From Capsulimonas corticalis (GTDB taxonomy: Bacteria; Armatimonadota; Armatimonadia; Armatimonadales; Capsulimonadaceae): 64,000 nt of DNA. The stretch covers positions 4,402,001 through 4,466,000 of the forward strand of contig NZ_AP025739.1 in the NCBI RefSeq assembly GCF_003574315.2. The letters are read 5' to 3'. The notes under the pieces are model-generated. The model was not told the origin of the DNA. It worked only from the letters and a program-made list of their open reading frames with translations, and did not search any database. The position numbers were made by a program, and so were the translations under genes. Shown here piece by piece: positions 7,719 through 16,666 of the stretch; the stretch's first letter is position 1; every line of letters begins with the position of its first letter.

Positions 7719-7861
7719 AAAAATCTCCTTCTCACTCACGCGCGCCATGGATGAGCGCCGAGGAATATTGGTCTTATCGCGGTAAAGTTCCTGCCTGAAT
7801 TGCCGCGATGCGAGGAGGCTCACGCAAATTGTTTCGTCGTGTCGGGCTCCAGCATTGCGGG

Positions 7862-7867
7862 TATAAT
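7862..7867 (+). promoter_or_regulatory. -10 box of polA (leaderless start)
   Basis: TATAAT with 6 nt (CTGCAC) to ATG 7874 and no Shine-Dalgarno. The longer frame from 7808 would include the promoter itself. Confidence 0.55.
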
Positions 7868-7873
7868 CTGCAC

Positions 7874-10582
7874 ATGCCGAAACTTGTGATTCTGGACGCC
7901 AACAGCCTGCTGTATCGCGGCTTCTTTGCGATGCGCTATCTGTCGACGTCGGACCGGACGCCGACGAACGCCGTCTTTGCCTTCGTGATGATGCTTCTGA
8001 CCATTCTGGAGCGCGAGAAGCCCGACGCGATCTTCGCCGCGTTCGACCATCCGACACCCACGTTTCGACATAAGGAGCTGGCAAGCTACAAAGCCCAGCG
8101 CAAGCCTATTCCCGACGATCTGAAACCCCAGCGACAGCCGGCGCGCGACGCCGCCGCCGCGTTCAATGTCCCGGTGATCGAGGTCGAGGGCGTGGAGGCC
8201 GACGACGCTGTCGGCACGCTCGCCGAAATCGCGAAGAACGAAGGCTTTGAAGTCCTGATCGTGACGGGGGACGGCGACGCCTTGCAGCTCGTTGACGACG
8301 AGCAGGGTCCCGTCAAAGTCATGATGATGGTTAAGGGCGTCACGGATACGGTCATCTACGATGAGAAAGCCGTGCGCGATCGCTACGGGCTAGACCCATC
8401 GCAGATCCCCGATCTCAAGGGCATCAAGGGCGACGCCAGCGACAATCTGCCCGGCGTCCCCGGCATCGGCGAAAAGGGCGCGTCCAAGCTCCTCGGGCAG
8501 TACAAAACGCTCGAAGAGCTGATCTACCATGTGGATGAGCTGCCGGTCAAACAGCGCGACGCGTTGATCGCGCACACCGACGGCGCGCTGCTTTGCAAGC
8601 GGCTCGCGACGATCCTGCGCGATGTGCCGCTTGGCGACATCGACTTGAACGACAATTATCAGGAGACCGGACCTGACTTCGCCGCCGTGCGCGCGCTGTT
8701 CGAGAAGCTGGAGTTTCACACGCTGCTGCGCCGCCTGCCGGGCCTCGAAGCCGCCCAGCGCGCCAAAGGCGGCGCCGCTCCGCCCGCCGCCTTGACAACT
8801 CCTGTCACACGCTCCCAGATCGAACATAGCGTTCCAACGAACGCCGCCGCGATCGACGCCATGCTCGCGCGCTTCACCGCCGCAAACGCTCCCGTCGGGA
8901 TCCAGCTGCACTTTACGCCCGCGAAGGCGACGCTGATGGACGCCAGCCTCAAAGGCGTTGGTCTGGCGATCGACGGCGCCGGCGCCTATGTCGATTGGTC
9001 GAACGTCTCCCCAGCGCTCAAAGCCTATCTCGAAGACGCGAGCAAGCCAAAAACCGTCCATGATTTGAAGTTCGCCGCAGGCGTGCTCGGTCGAAACGGC
9101 GTCGAGCTGCGCGGCGTCACGTTTGATACTCATGTCGCCGCTTACCTTCTGAACGCCGGACGCGCGGGATATCCGCTGCGCGAACTCGCCGCCGATTTCG
9201 CCGGCACGGAGCTGCTGTTTGACGAAGACGATCCGGAATCGAGTGTCGCCGACGAAGCCGCCGCCATTGCCGCCCTGCGCGAGCCATTAATGGCGCGACT
9301 GGAATCCGACGGCCTGGCGCAGCTTCTCTTTGACATTGAGCTCCCGCTGGCCGTCGTCTTGGCGCGCATCGAACGCACGGGCGTTACCGTCGATGGCGAT
9401 ATTCTCAAGGAGGCCAGCAAGCGCCTGGCCGAGCTCATGGCCGGATTGGAAGCGGAGATCTACGCCATCGCGGGCGAAGAGTTCGCCATCGGGTCCACGA
9501 AGAAGCTTCAGGAGATCTTGTTCGACAAGCTCAAGCTGCCCGCCGGCAAGAAGAACAAGACGGGATACTCCACCGGGGCCGAAGTGCTCGACGACCTTGC
9601 GGCCAAAGGCCACGAGATCGCTTCCAAGATCGTCGCCTGGCGCGAGCTGTCCAAGCTGAAATCGACCTACGCCGACGCGCTGCCGGCTTTGATCAATCCG
9701 GAGACCGGCAAGGTCCACACATCGCTCAATCAAACCGCGACCAGCACGGGCCGTCTCAGCTCCAGCAATCCCAATTTGCAGAACATTCCGATCCGCACCG
9801 AAGTCGGCCGCGAGATCCGCAAAGCCTTTATCGCCTCGCCCGGATGCGTTCTCGTTTCCGCCGACTACTCGCAGATCGAACTGCGTTTGTTCGCGCACAT
9901 GACCCACGATCCGGGGCTGGTGCAAGCCTTCGCCGCCGATGACGATATCCACTCGCGCACCGCGCGCCTGATCTTCAAGATCCCGGAGGGGCAGCCGGTC
10001 ACCTCCGATCAGCGGCGTCAGGCGAAAACGATCAACTTCGCCGTCATTTACGGCGCCAGCGCCTTCCGCGTCTCCGCAGAGTTGGGCGTCAGCCAGGCTG
10101 TCGCCTCCGAGCTGATCAAAACCTATCTCGCCAGCTACCCGGGCGTTCGCGAATACTTAGAAAAGATCCTCGATGACGCCCGCGCCAAGGGTTTTGTCCA
10201 TACCATGCTCGGCCGCCGCCGTTACGTTCCCGAAGTCAACAGCACGAACTACCAGTTCCGGCAGGCCGCCGAGCGCGAAGCCGCCAACATGCCGGTCCAG
10301 GGGACGAGCGCCGACATCATCAAGCTCGCCATGCTCAAAGTTGACAAGGCGCTCACGGACCAAAAGCTCGCCGCCAAGATGGTCCTGCAAGTCCACGACG
10401 AACTCCTCTTCGAATGCCCCGAATCCGAAGTCCGCACGCTCGCCGCGCTGGTGAAGGAGGGAATGGAATCGGCGTTCCCATTGGATGTGCCGCTGAGAGT
10501 CGAAGCGAAGTCCGGGCGCAACTGGTGGGAAGTAACGCCGCTGGAGGATTTGGACGAGGTGGAATTCAGCCCTCAATCCTAA
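7874..10582 (+). CDS. polA: DNA polymerase I
   Basis: 902 residues. An N-terminal 5'-nuclease domain (residues 1-290, starting KLVILDANSLLYRGFFAM, with VEADDAVGT and GVPGIGEKGA) is followed by a degenerate 3'-5' exonuclease-like domain. The palm/fingers/thumb polymerase has motif A DYSQIELR (about 663), motif B RRQAKTINFAVIYG (about 715) and motif C QVHDELLFE (about 839). It fills gaps and removes Okazaki primers. The proofreading domain lacks the DxE of motif I and the YxxxD of motif III, as in Thermus and Bacillus enzymes, so it should have no 3'-5' exonuclease. ATG 7874 is chosen from the leaderless promoter and family start. Confidence 0.95.
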   Translation: MPKLVILDANSLLYRGFFAMRYLSTSDRTPTNAVFAFVMMLLTILEREKPDAIFAAFDHPTPTFRHKELASYKAQRKPIPDDLKPQRQPARDAAAAFNVPVIEVEGVEADDAVGTLAEIAKNEGFEVLIVTGDGDALQLVDDEQGPVKVMMMVKGVTDTVIYDEKAVRDRYGLDPSQIPDLKGIKGDASDNLPGVPGIGEKGASKLLGQYKTLEELIYHVDELPVKQRDALIAHTDGALLCKRLATILRDVPLGDIDLNDNYQETGPDFAAVRALFEKLEFHTLLRRLPGLEAAQRAKGGAAPPAALTTPVTRSQIEHSVPTNAAAIDAMLARFTAANAPVGIQLHFTPAKATLMDASLKGVGLAIDGAGAYVDWSNVSPALKAYLEDASKPKTVHDLKFAAGVLGRNGVELRGVTFDTHVAAYLLNAGRAGYPLRELAADFAGTELLFDEDDPESSVADEAAAIAALREPLMARLESDGLAQLLFDIELPLAVVLARIERTGVTVDGDILKEASKRLAELMAGLEAEIYAIAGEEFAIGSTKKLQEILFDKLKLPAGKKNKTGYSTGAEVLDDLAAKGHEIASKIVAWRELSKLKSTYADALPALINPETGKVHTSLNQTATSTGRLSSSNPNLQNIPIRTEVGREIRKAFIASPGCVLVSADYSQIELRLFAHMTHDPGLVQAFAADDDIHSRTARLIFKIPEGQPVTSDQRRQAKTINFAVIYGASAFRVSAELGVSQAVASELIKTYLASYPGVREYLEKILDDARAKGFVHTMLGRRRYVPEVNSTNYQFRQAAEREAANMPVQGTSADIIKLAMLKVDKALTDQKLAAKMVLQVHDELLFECPESEVRTLAALVKEGMESAFPLDVPLRVEAKSGRNWWEVTPLEDLDEVEFSPQS

Positions 10583-10604
10583 AGCGATATTATATGTCAA
10601 TTGT

Positions 10605-10750
10605 CCCGGTTATGAAACCCGGGCCTGGGAGTCGCTGCGCGACTAACCGTCCGTGCCGGACGGAGGATATTTTGTCATCGACAACCGGCGTTTGCGTCCG
10701 GTGCGGACGCTTAACGCCTTGCGCTCCCAGACCCGGGTTTCATAACCGGG
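10605..10750. repeat. Dispersed palindromic element, copy 1 (146 bp)
   Basis: Near-perfect terminal inverted repeats of about 27 bp (CCCGGTTATGAAACCCGGG and its complement, then CTGGGAG/CTCCCAG) enclose two smaller hairpins, CCGTCCG-tg-CCGGACGG and GCGTCCGG-tg-CGGACGC. A second copy, about 142 bp with the same architecture and internal sequence, lies at 52235-52376. Both copies are intergenic, between polA and the M42 gene and between rtcB and groES. No reading frame is present. This is a MITE/REP-like family. Confidence 0.85.
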
Positions 10751-10783
10751 GATTTGATCTGGGGCGTGCGATTGGACCCACCC

Positions 10784-11848
10784 ATGCCCTTACCCAACAC
10801 GCTCGACCTCATCCGTGAACTCATCGCCATCCCCGGCCCGCCCGGGCAGGAATCCGCCGTCGCCACCGCCGTGGCGGCGCACGCCGAATCGCTTGGCTGC
10901 GCGCACGCAACCGATGCGCGGGGCAATTTGATCATCGCCGCGCCCGGCGCGGGTGCGGTCCCGGAAAAGGCGCGCGTCGTGGTGATGGCGCACCTGGACG
11001 AGATTGCGCTGATGGTGGAGCGGATCGAACCCGATGGTCTGCTGCGCGTTGTTTCGCTGGGGGGGTTATTACCCTGGAAGCTGGGCGAGGGGCCGGTGGA
11101 GATCCTGGCGTCGTCGGGTGAGATCACGGGCGTATTAGGGTTTGGATCGATCCACACCAACTCGCCGGAGAGTCCGACGGTAAAGGCGCGGGACAGCGCG
11201 CTGACGTGGGACGCGGCGCGGGTGTTTACGGGGCTGAGCGTTACGGAATTGAAAGCGCGCGGCGTGCGTCCGGGAACGCGTGTGGTTCTGGGCCGGGCGC
11301 GGCGGACGGTGACGGAGATGGGCGACTTTATTGCCGCGCCGTTTCTTGACGACCGCGCCGACGTCGCCGCGCTGCTTCTGGCGCTGGAGATCGTGAAGAG
11401 TGAAGGCTTGAACTTGCCAGGCGTTGTCTTTGCGGCGACTTCCGCCGAAGAGGTCGGCGGGCATGGGGCGCTCTACATGCTGCGCAATCTCCAGCCGGAA
11501 GTCGGGATCGCGTTGGAGATTGGGCCGCGAGTCCCGGAAAGCCGCTTCACGCTCGACGATCAGCCGACCGTCTGGGTCCATGACGGTTACTGCGACACGC
11601 TCGCGTCGGATTTGGACCTGATCGCCGGCGCCGCCGAGGCGGCGAAGCTCACGCCGCACTGGCAGGCGCTCTCGCGCGGCGGCAGCGACGCCAGCTGCGC
11701 CGGATCGCACGGCCTGGTCGCGCGACCGATCACGCTGGCCTTCGCCGCCGAAAATTCGCATGGTTATGAGATCACGCACAAAGACTCCGTGACAAACCTG
11801 GCGCGCCTTTTAGTCGAAGTTCTGCGGCGCGTGGCGAACGGCGATTGA
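10784..11848 (+). CDS. M42-family aminopeptidase
   Basis: 354 residues from ATG 10784. M42 peptidases are cytoplasmic dinuclear zinc/cobalt aminopeptidases that form tetrahedral oligomers and degrade peptides. Family motifs are present: VVMAHLDEIALM (metal His), DDRADVAALL (bridging Asp), SAEEVGGHGA (catalytic Glu and metal Glu), EIGP and a terminal ENSHGYE (metal His). Length matches the family. The frame could open at 10754, but the extra residues lie next to the palindromic element and are not conserved in type. The next gene begins 65 bp downstream on the same strand. Confidence 0.88.
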   Translation: MPLPNTLDLIRELIAIPGPPGQESAVATAVAAHAESLGCAHATDARGNLIIAAPGAGAVPEKARVVVMAHLDEIALMVERIEPDGLLRVVSLGGLLPWKLGEGPVEILASSGEITGVLGFGSIHTNSPESPTVKARDSALTWDAARVFTGLSVTELKARGVRPGTRVVLGRARRTVTEMGDFIAAPFLDDRADVAALLLALEIVKSEGLNLPGVVFAATSAEEVGGHGALYMLRNLQPEVGIALEIGPRVPESRFTLDDQPTVWVHDGYCDTLASDLDLIAGAAEAAKLTPHWQALSRGGSDASCAGSHGLVARPITLAFAAENSHGYEITHKDSVTNLARLLVEVLRRVANGD

Positions 11849-11913
11849 ACTTTTCCGCTCCTTCGATTGTAGAGAATGCAAACAAACTCTCGATCTTAGG
11901 AAGGCGCACGTTC

Positions 11914-12459
11914 ATGAACGCATTCACACTCGCGGCGGCCACGCTGGCCCTCGCTTCGGTTTCTCTTTCGGCTGTCCACGCGGACGCTATCCCTGTCACG
12001 ACGCGTCCCGCCCCGGCGCTGGCGCAAGGCGTCTGGATCAACGGCGCGCCGACGACCATCGCCGCCCAGCGCGGGAAAGTCACGGTCCTGCTGTTCTGGA
12101 CGCACGAGTGCATCAACTGCAAGCACAATCTGGGCTACTGGAATGACTGGGCGAAAAAGTACAAAGACACGGACGTGACGGTGCTGTCGGTGCATACGCC
12201 GGAAACGGCGACGGAGCGCGTGATTGGCAATGTTCGGCATTTTGTGAAGGATCGGAACATTCAATTTCCCGTCGTCACTGATAACGACGAAAAGACCTGG
12301 AACGCCTACAGCGTCCAGGCGTGGCCGACGGAGATTTTGATCGACAAGGCGGGGAATATCCGCTATGAGTTCAACGGCGAGCTGAACTGGGGCGGCAGCG
12401 GCGAGTATAAGACGGTGCAGGGGTTGATTGAGAAGCTGCGTGGGGAGAAGGCGGGGTAA
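11914..12459 (+). CDS. Secreted thioredoxin-like (redoxin/TlpA-type) protein
   Basis: 181 residues. A 24-residue signal peptide (MNAFTLAAATLALASVSLSA, then VHADA) is followed by one thioredoxin-fold domain with the active site ECINC (Cys66 and Cys69) and the cis-proline region AWPTEILIDKAG. It should work in the periplasm as a thiol-disulfide reductase or resistance-type redoxin. TTAGGAAGG (11897-11905) sets the start at ATG 11914, not the frame start at 11845, which overlaps the peptidase gene. Substrate proteins unknown. Confidence 0.85.
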   Translation: MNAFTLAAATLALASVSLSAVHADAIPVTTRPAPALAQGVWINGAPTTIAAQRGKVTVLLFWTHECINCKHNLGYWNDWAKKYKDTDVTVLSVHTPETATERVIGNVRHFVKDRNIQFPVVTDNDEKTWNAYSVQAWPTEILIDKAGNIRYEFNGELNWGGSGEYKTVQGLIEKLRGEKAG

Positions 12460-12568
12460 CGACATTAGAGCGCCTTCTCCCTCGCAGTATGGCCCAGGCA
12501 ATTTGAAGAGCCGGCGAATTCATTCGCCGGCCTTCCTTGATCTGATATTGTATTGAGGGAAAAGGCGA

Positions 12569-13987
12569 ATGACCATCATCGAAGAGCTAAAACAGATTGT
12601 CGGCGGCGACGCGGTGCTGTCGGGTAAGGGCGAGCGCATGACCTACGAGCGCGACGCCTATCCGCTGGAGGCGGCGCAGCCGCTGGCGACGGTGCTGCCG
12701 AGCACGACGGAGCAGGTCGCGGCTATTGTGAAGCTTTGCGTGAAACACGATATTCCATTCACGCCGCGCGGGGCGGGGACGGGGCTTGCGGGCGGGACGC
12801 TCTGTCCGGGCGGCGTGCTGATCGGCGTGGCGCGCATGAATCGGGTTTTGGATATCGATCTGCGCAACCGGCGGCTGACGGCGCAGGCGGGGGCGGTGAA
12901 TGTCGAGCTGACCAAGGCCGTCGCGGGCGATGGGTATTTGTACGCGCCCGACCCGTCGTCGCAGGGCGCCAGTACGATCGGCGGCAATATCGCGAACAAC
13001 GCCGGCGGGCCGCATACGCTCAAGTACGGCGTGACCGTCAACCATGTGCTGGCGCTGGAGATGGTGCTGCCGGACGGCGAGATCGTGACGCTCGGCGATA
13101 AGACGGAGGACACGAACGGCTACGACCTGATGGGGCTGGCCGTCGGCGCAGAGGGAACGTTTGGGATCGTGACGCAGGCGACCCTGCGCCTCGTGCGCCA
13201 GACGCAGGCCGTGCGGACTCTGCTCGCCGTGTTTGGAACGATTGACGACGCCACGCAGACCGTTTCGGACATCGTGGCGGCCGGCATCGTGCCGGCCGCG
13301 CTGGAGATGCTCGACGGCGTGATCATTCAGACCGTGGAGGACGCCTTTCATTACGGCTTTCCGCGCGACGCCGGCGCGGTGCTGATCATCGAGCTCGACG
13401 GCCTCGCCGCCGGCATCGACACCCTGGCCGCCCGAGTGCGCGATGTCTGCACGGCCAGCGGCGCCCGCGAAGTCCGCCAGGCGTCCACGCCTCAGGAACG
13501 CGCGAAGCTCTGGGCGGCCCGCAAAAAAGCCATCGGCACCCTCGGCCGTCTTGCGCCGTCTTGTGTCACTCAAGACTGCGTGATCCCGCGCTCCAAGCTC
13601 CCCGAGGTCCTGCGCGCGATCGCCGGCATCGGCGCTAAACACAACCTGCGCATCGCGAACGTCTTCCATGCCGGCGACGGCAACTTGCACCCCGCGACCC
13701 TCTTCGACGAGCGCGACCCCGAGCAAGTCCAGCGCGTTATGGCCGCCTCGCACGATATTCTCGAACTCTGTATCGGCATGGGCGGAACGCTGACCGGCGA
13801 GCACGGCATCGGCGTCGAAAAGCGCGACTACATGCCGCTTCTCTTTCCCGCCGAAACCCTGCGCACGATGTCCGATGTCCGCGATGTGTTCAACGCCGCG
13901 GGTCTTTGTAACCCGGGGAAAATACTGCCGACATCGCACGGCTGCTCGTTTGAATTTACGCCGCGGGGCGGGGCGGTGGCGGTGTGA
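12569..13987 (+). CDS. FAD-linked oxidase, glycolate oxidase subunit GlcD family
   Basis: 472 residues. The N-terminal FAD-binding PCMH domain has PRGAGTGLAGGTLCPGG and DPSSQGASTIGGNIANNAGG. The C-terminal FAD-oxidase cap has VFHAGDGNLHP and GEHGIGVEKRDYM, with the usual helix ending FNAAGLCNPGKILP. These are the signatures of GlcD, D-lactate and related 2-hydroxyacid dehydrogenases, which pass electrons to an iron-sulfur partner or to quinones. GlcE and GlcF are not adjacent, so the physiological substrate is open. GAGGGAAAAGG precedes ATG 12569. The 3' end overlaps the convergent DUF488 gene by 32 bp. Confidence 0.88.
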   Translation: MTIIEELKQIVGGDAVLSGKGERMTYERDAYPLEAAQPLATVLPSTTEQVAAIVKLCVKHDIPFTPRGAGTGLAGGTLCPGGVLIGVARMNRVLDIDLRNRRLTAQAGAVNVELTKAVAGDGYLYAPDPSSQGASTIGGNIANNAGGPHTLKYGVTVNHVLALEMVLPDGEIVTLGDKTEDTNGYDLMGLAVGAEGTFGIVTQATLRLVRQTQAVRTLLAVFGTIDDATQTVSDIVAAGIVPAALEMLDGVIIQTVEDAFHYGFPRDAGAVLIIELDGLAAGIDTLAARVRDVCTASGAREVRQASTPQERAKLWAARKKAIGTLGRLAPSCVTQDCVIPRSKLPEVLRAIAGIGAKHNLRIANVFHAGDGNLHPATLFDERDPEQVQRVMAASHDILELCIGMGGTLTGEHGIGVEKRDYMPLLFPAETLRTMSDVRDVFNAAGLCNPGKILPTSHGCSFEFTPRGGAVAV

Positions 13988-14438
13988 GGACCGGGGTGAT
14001 TTCCAAATGCGCCACCGTAATTGCCCCGCCGCTCATCTCCACGGCGCGCTCCGCCACGAACCACCGATGGCATTCTCTGGCGTCCGCCTCATAACACATC
14101 AGGCAGCAGCGCTCCTGCTGCGCTCGCTCGACTAAATCCCGCATCGCCTCGTCTTGAGTGGCGAGATGTTCGAGATAGCCTCTGCGGAACGCCTCGGCGT
14201 CGTGATCGATCTTGCGCTGGTAACGGATGTCGCGAGGCGTGCCGAGGGCCCGGATGTGGGCGTATTGCATGCCGTAATCTTTGGCGGCGAGACCGAGGGC
14301 GGTTTTGGAGAGGCCGGGCTTGCGGCTCTGCGGCAGCTCGCGGATATCGAGCAGAGTTTGGACGTCGTTGTAGAGCAGCGTTTGAAAGAGATCCGGCTGC
14401 GCGGATCCCTCGTAGCCGATGGTGTAAAGTTCAGGCAT
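13956..14438 (-). CDS. DUF488 domain protein
   Basis: 160 residues. The DUF488 signatures are visible: an N-terminal LYTIGYEG, LLDIRELPQSRKPGLSK, and near the end CCLMCYEADARECHRWFVAE, containing the conserved C-x-E-x(5)-CHR pattern. The family is widespread in bacteria with no firmly established biochemical role. The gene follows the SpoIIE phosphatase gene by 20 bp on the same strand and may be co-transcribed. Its proline-rich last codons overlap the end of the convergent glcD-like gene. Confidence 0.82.
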   Translation of the reverse strand: MPELYTIGYEGSAQPDLFQTLLYNDVQTLLDIRELPQSRKPGLSKTALGLAAKDYGMQYAHIRALGTPRDIRYQRKIDHDAEAFRRGYLEHLATQDEAMRDLVERAQQERCCLMCYEADARECHRWFVAERAVEMSGGAITVAHLEITPVLTPPPPRPAA

Positions 14439-14458
14439 GATGTTAGGGGGCGCGGAGA

Positions 14459-16432
14459 TTAACGCCGGGCCATGAGGACACAGATATCGTCTCGGAAGAC
14501 GCCATGCGCGAAGTCGCCCGCGCCGGCGACGATACGCTGCGCGGCTTCCGGGAGCGATAGATCCGCGGGCAGTCCGGTCAGTAAGCGTATCAGTCCTGTT
14601 GTACCCAGCAGGCTGAGCCGCGTAACCCCGGCTTCCGAAAGGCCGTCCGTGTAGAGGAGAAGCGTGTCGTGTTTGGCGAGCGTGATCGACCGCGCCATGT
14701 AGCGCGCCTGCTCCGCGACTCCCAGCGGCGGGCCGCAGGGATCCAGCGTTTCCAGAGCGCCGTCCGATCGGCGCAGGAGGCCGGGCTCGTGGCCGCAGGA
14801 AACATATTTGAGTGTGCTGTTGGTCGAATCGTAAACCGAGCAGAACACCGTGACGTATCCCGTCAGCAGATCGTGATTGGTAAGAATGGCGTTCAGATCG
14901 GAGATGGATTCGTCGAGAGGCGCTTTTTGATAGAGAACGGTGCGCAGCATATTGCGCACGGTGGCGAGCTGCGCGGCGGCGGCCAGCCCCTTGCCGGAGA
15001 CATCGCCGATCACGAGCGCGTAACAGGTGGCGTTGAGCGCGAAAACGTCATAGAAATCCCCGCCGATGGAGGCTTCCTCCAGAGCGGGCTTCATGAATGG
15101 AGCGATCTCAAGGCCGGGGATAACGTCTGGAGCGAGCGGCTGCAGCGCCGCTTGCAGCGCCGTCGCGATCCGGCTCTCGCGCTGCTGGGCGCGCGCCTCC
15201 TCGACCGCGTTTCTCGTTTGCAGCGCGACCGCTTCGACCAGGGCAATTTCGGCGTCCGTCCAGAAGCGAGTCGTGTCCGCCATTGCGACCGTGAGCGTCG
15301 CCGAAAGGCGACCGGCGTCGTAAATGGGGACGGCGAGGGCGGCGCGCACGCGCAGGCGCTTCATCGCCGCGAGGAGGGGAGCCGGGAAGGACCATGTCTC
15401 GACATCGTTGACGATCAGGGTTTGGCCGTCCGGATGATAATCCTCCGGGTTGACTTGAAAATCCGAGATTTTGTACGTTCCGGCGAGTGACGGCATTCCT
15501 TCGCGGCGGAAGTCCTGACCGATCCAGCGAGTGTCCGCCGGGATATCGTAAAAGGAAAAGTAGCATCGGTCGACCTGCATCAGTTCGCCAAGCGCGTGGG
15601 CGCTCGCCTGCTGAATTCCGTCCGGGTCGCGCAGCGTGCGGACCGCCTTGCCGATCTTGTTCTGAAGCGCCTCGTAATCCGCATGCGTGCGCAGCTCTTC
15701 TTCGGCGCGCTTGCGTTCGGTGACGTCGATGCTCAGTCCTTCCATGTGGGTTGCGATATCGGATGCGTCATAAAAACCGCACCCTTTGGCGGCGTGCCAG
15801 TGCACGCTGCCGTCCGGCCATATTACCCGCAGCTCGATATCGTATTCCGACTTATCCCGCAGGGACGTCGTGACGGCGTTTTGGACCGCCGTCCGGTCGT
15901 CAGGATGAACCCACTCGATGAAGCTTTCAAAGGTGGGCTCCACATCCTCGCTTCGTCCCAGCATCGCATACATCGATTCCGACCAGATCAGCGTATTCGC
16001 GAGGAGATCCCAGCGCCAGGTTCCCACGTGGGTCGCTTCCAGCGTACGATGGAGACGCTCCTCGCTCTCCTTCAGATCGCGCTCGCGCTCCCGCGTGGCG
16101 GTGAGATCGCGGATATACGCCGTGAAGATCGTTTCTCCTTCGATTTGCACGGGAGTGACGGTCAGCTCGACGGGAAATTCGGATCCGTCTTTGCGCATCG
16201 CGGGCACTTCGATGCGCTTTTGCAGGATCGGCCCTTCGCCCGTGGCGAAATAATGCGCGAAGCCCGCGGCGTGCGCGCTGCGCAGGGATGGGGGGATGAG
16301 AGTTTCTGAGATGGATTTGCCAAGCGTCTCGTCCCGCGTATAGCCGAAGGTGCGTTCGGCGGCGGGGTTGAATTCGCGAATCAGCCCCTGACTGTCAATG
16401 GTGACAATACAGTCCAGAGCGACCTCCAGCAC
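14459..16432 (-). CDS. PAS-PAS-GAF-SpoIIE (PP2C-type) serine phosphatase
   Basis: 657 residues from GTG 16432. Domains in order: PAS (1-115, including NPAAERTFGYTRDE), PAS with PAC (120-240), GAF (about 250-410) and SpoIIE-type PP2C phosphatase (about 420-657). The metal-binding motifs IGGDFYDVF, IGDVSGKG, LYTDGLSEA and RDDICVL are all present, so it should be active. Such proteins sense a signal through PAS/GAF and dephosphorylate anti-anti-sigma factors. No STAS or anti-sigma gene is adjacent. The frame stays open about 120 bp upstream without ATG, GTG or TTG, so the true N-terminus is uncertain; the first residues already enter the PAS core. Confidence 0.88.
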   Translation of the reverse strand: MLEVALDCIVTIDSQGLIREFNPAAERTFGYTRDETLGKSISETLIPPSLRSAHAAGFAHYFATGEGPILQKRIEVPAMRKDGSEFPVELTVTPVQIEGETIFTAYIRDLTATRERERDLKESEERLHRTLEATHVGTWRWDLLANTLIWSESMYAMLGRSEDVEPTFESFIEWVHPDDRTAVQNAVTTSLRDKSEYDIELRVIWPDGSVHWHAAKGCGFYDASDIATHMEGLSIDVTERKRAEEELRTHADYEALQNKIGKAVRTLRDPDGIQQASAHALGELMQVDRCYFSFYDIPADTRWIGQDFRREGMPSLAGTYKISDFQVNPEDYHPDGQTLIVNDVETWSFPAPLLAAMKRLRVRAALAVPIYDAGRLSATLTVAMADTTRFWTDAEIALVEAVALQTRNAVEEARAQQRESRIATALQAALQPLAPDVIPGLEIAPFMKPALEEASIGGDFYDVFALNATCYALVIGDVSGKGLAAAAQLATVRNMLRTVLYQKAPLDESISDLNAILTNHDLLTGYVTVFCSVYDSTNSTLKYVSCGHEPGLLRRSDGALETLDPCGPPLGVAEQARYMARSITLAKHDTLLLYTDGLSEAGVTRLSLLGTTGLIRLLTGLPADLSLPEAAQRIVAGAGDFAHGVFRDDICVLMARR

Positions 16433-16666
16433 GGCGGCGTGGTGTGCCTCCGAACGGCGCAGAGTCGCCAGGGCGGTAAGATCGTGCTTCTCGCTGCGTG
16501 AGTGGACGTTAATGAGAGTGTTCCCCTCGCGCCTTAACGCGCGGAATATCGACGCGACTTAGCGGAATTTCCGTAGCTGTAAAATGATGCGATTTCCTTT
16601 CATTTTACCATGATACGCGCATATTTACCAGGACCCTCCGGATGATAAGGTCAACGGGCGTACTCT

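Noticed and set aside
7749-8084. N-terminal extension of the glycosidase frame to 8084
   Set aside because: The extra 112 codons are Arg/Ser-rich, run antisense to the polA start, and lack a ribosome site.
12587-13939. 450-codon frame antisense to the GlcD-like gene
   Set aside because: His/Arg-rich shadow of a well-supported gene; no motif or start signal.
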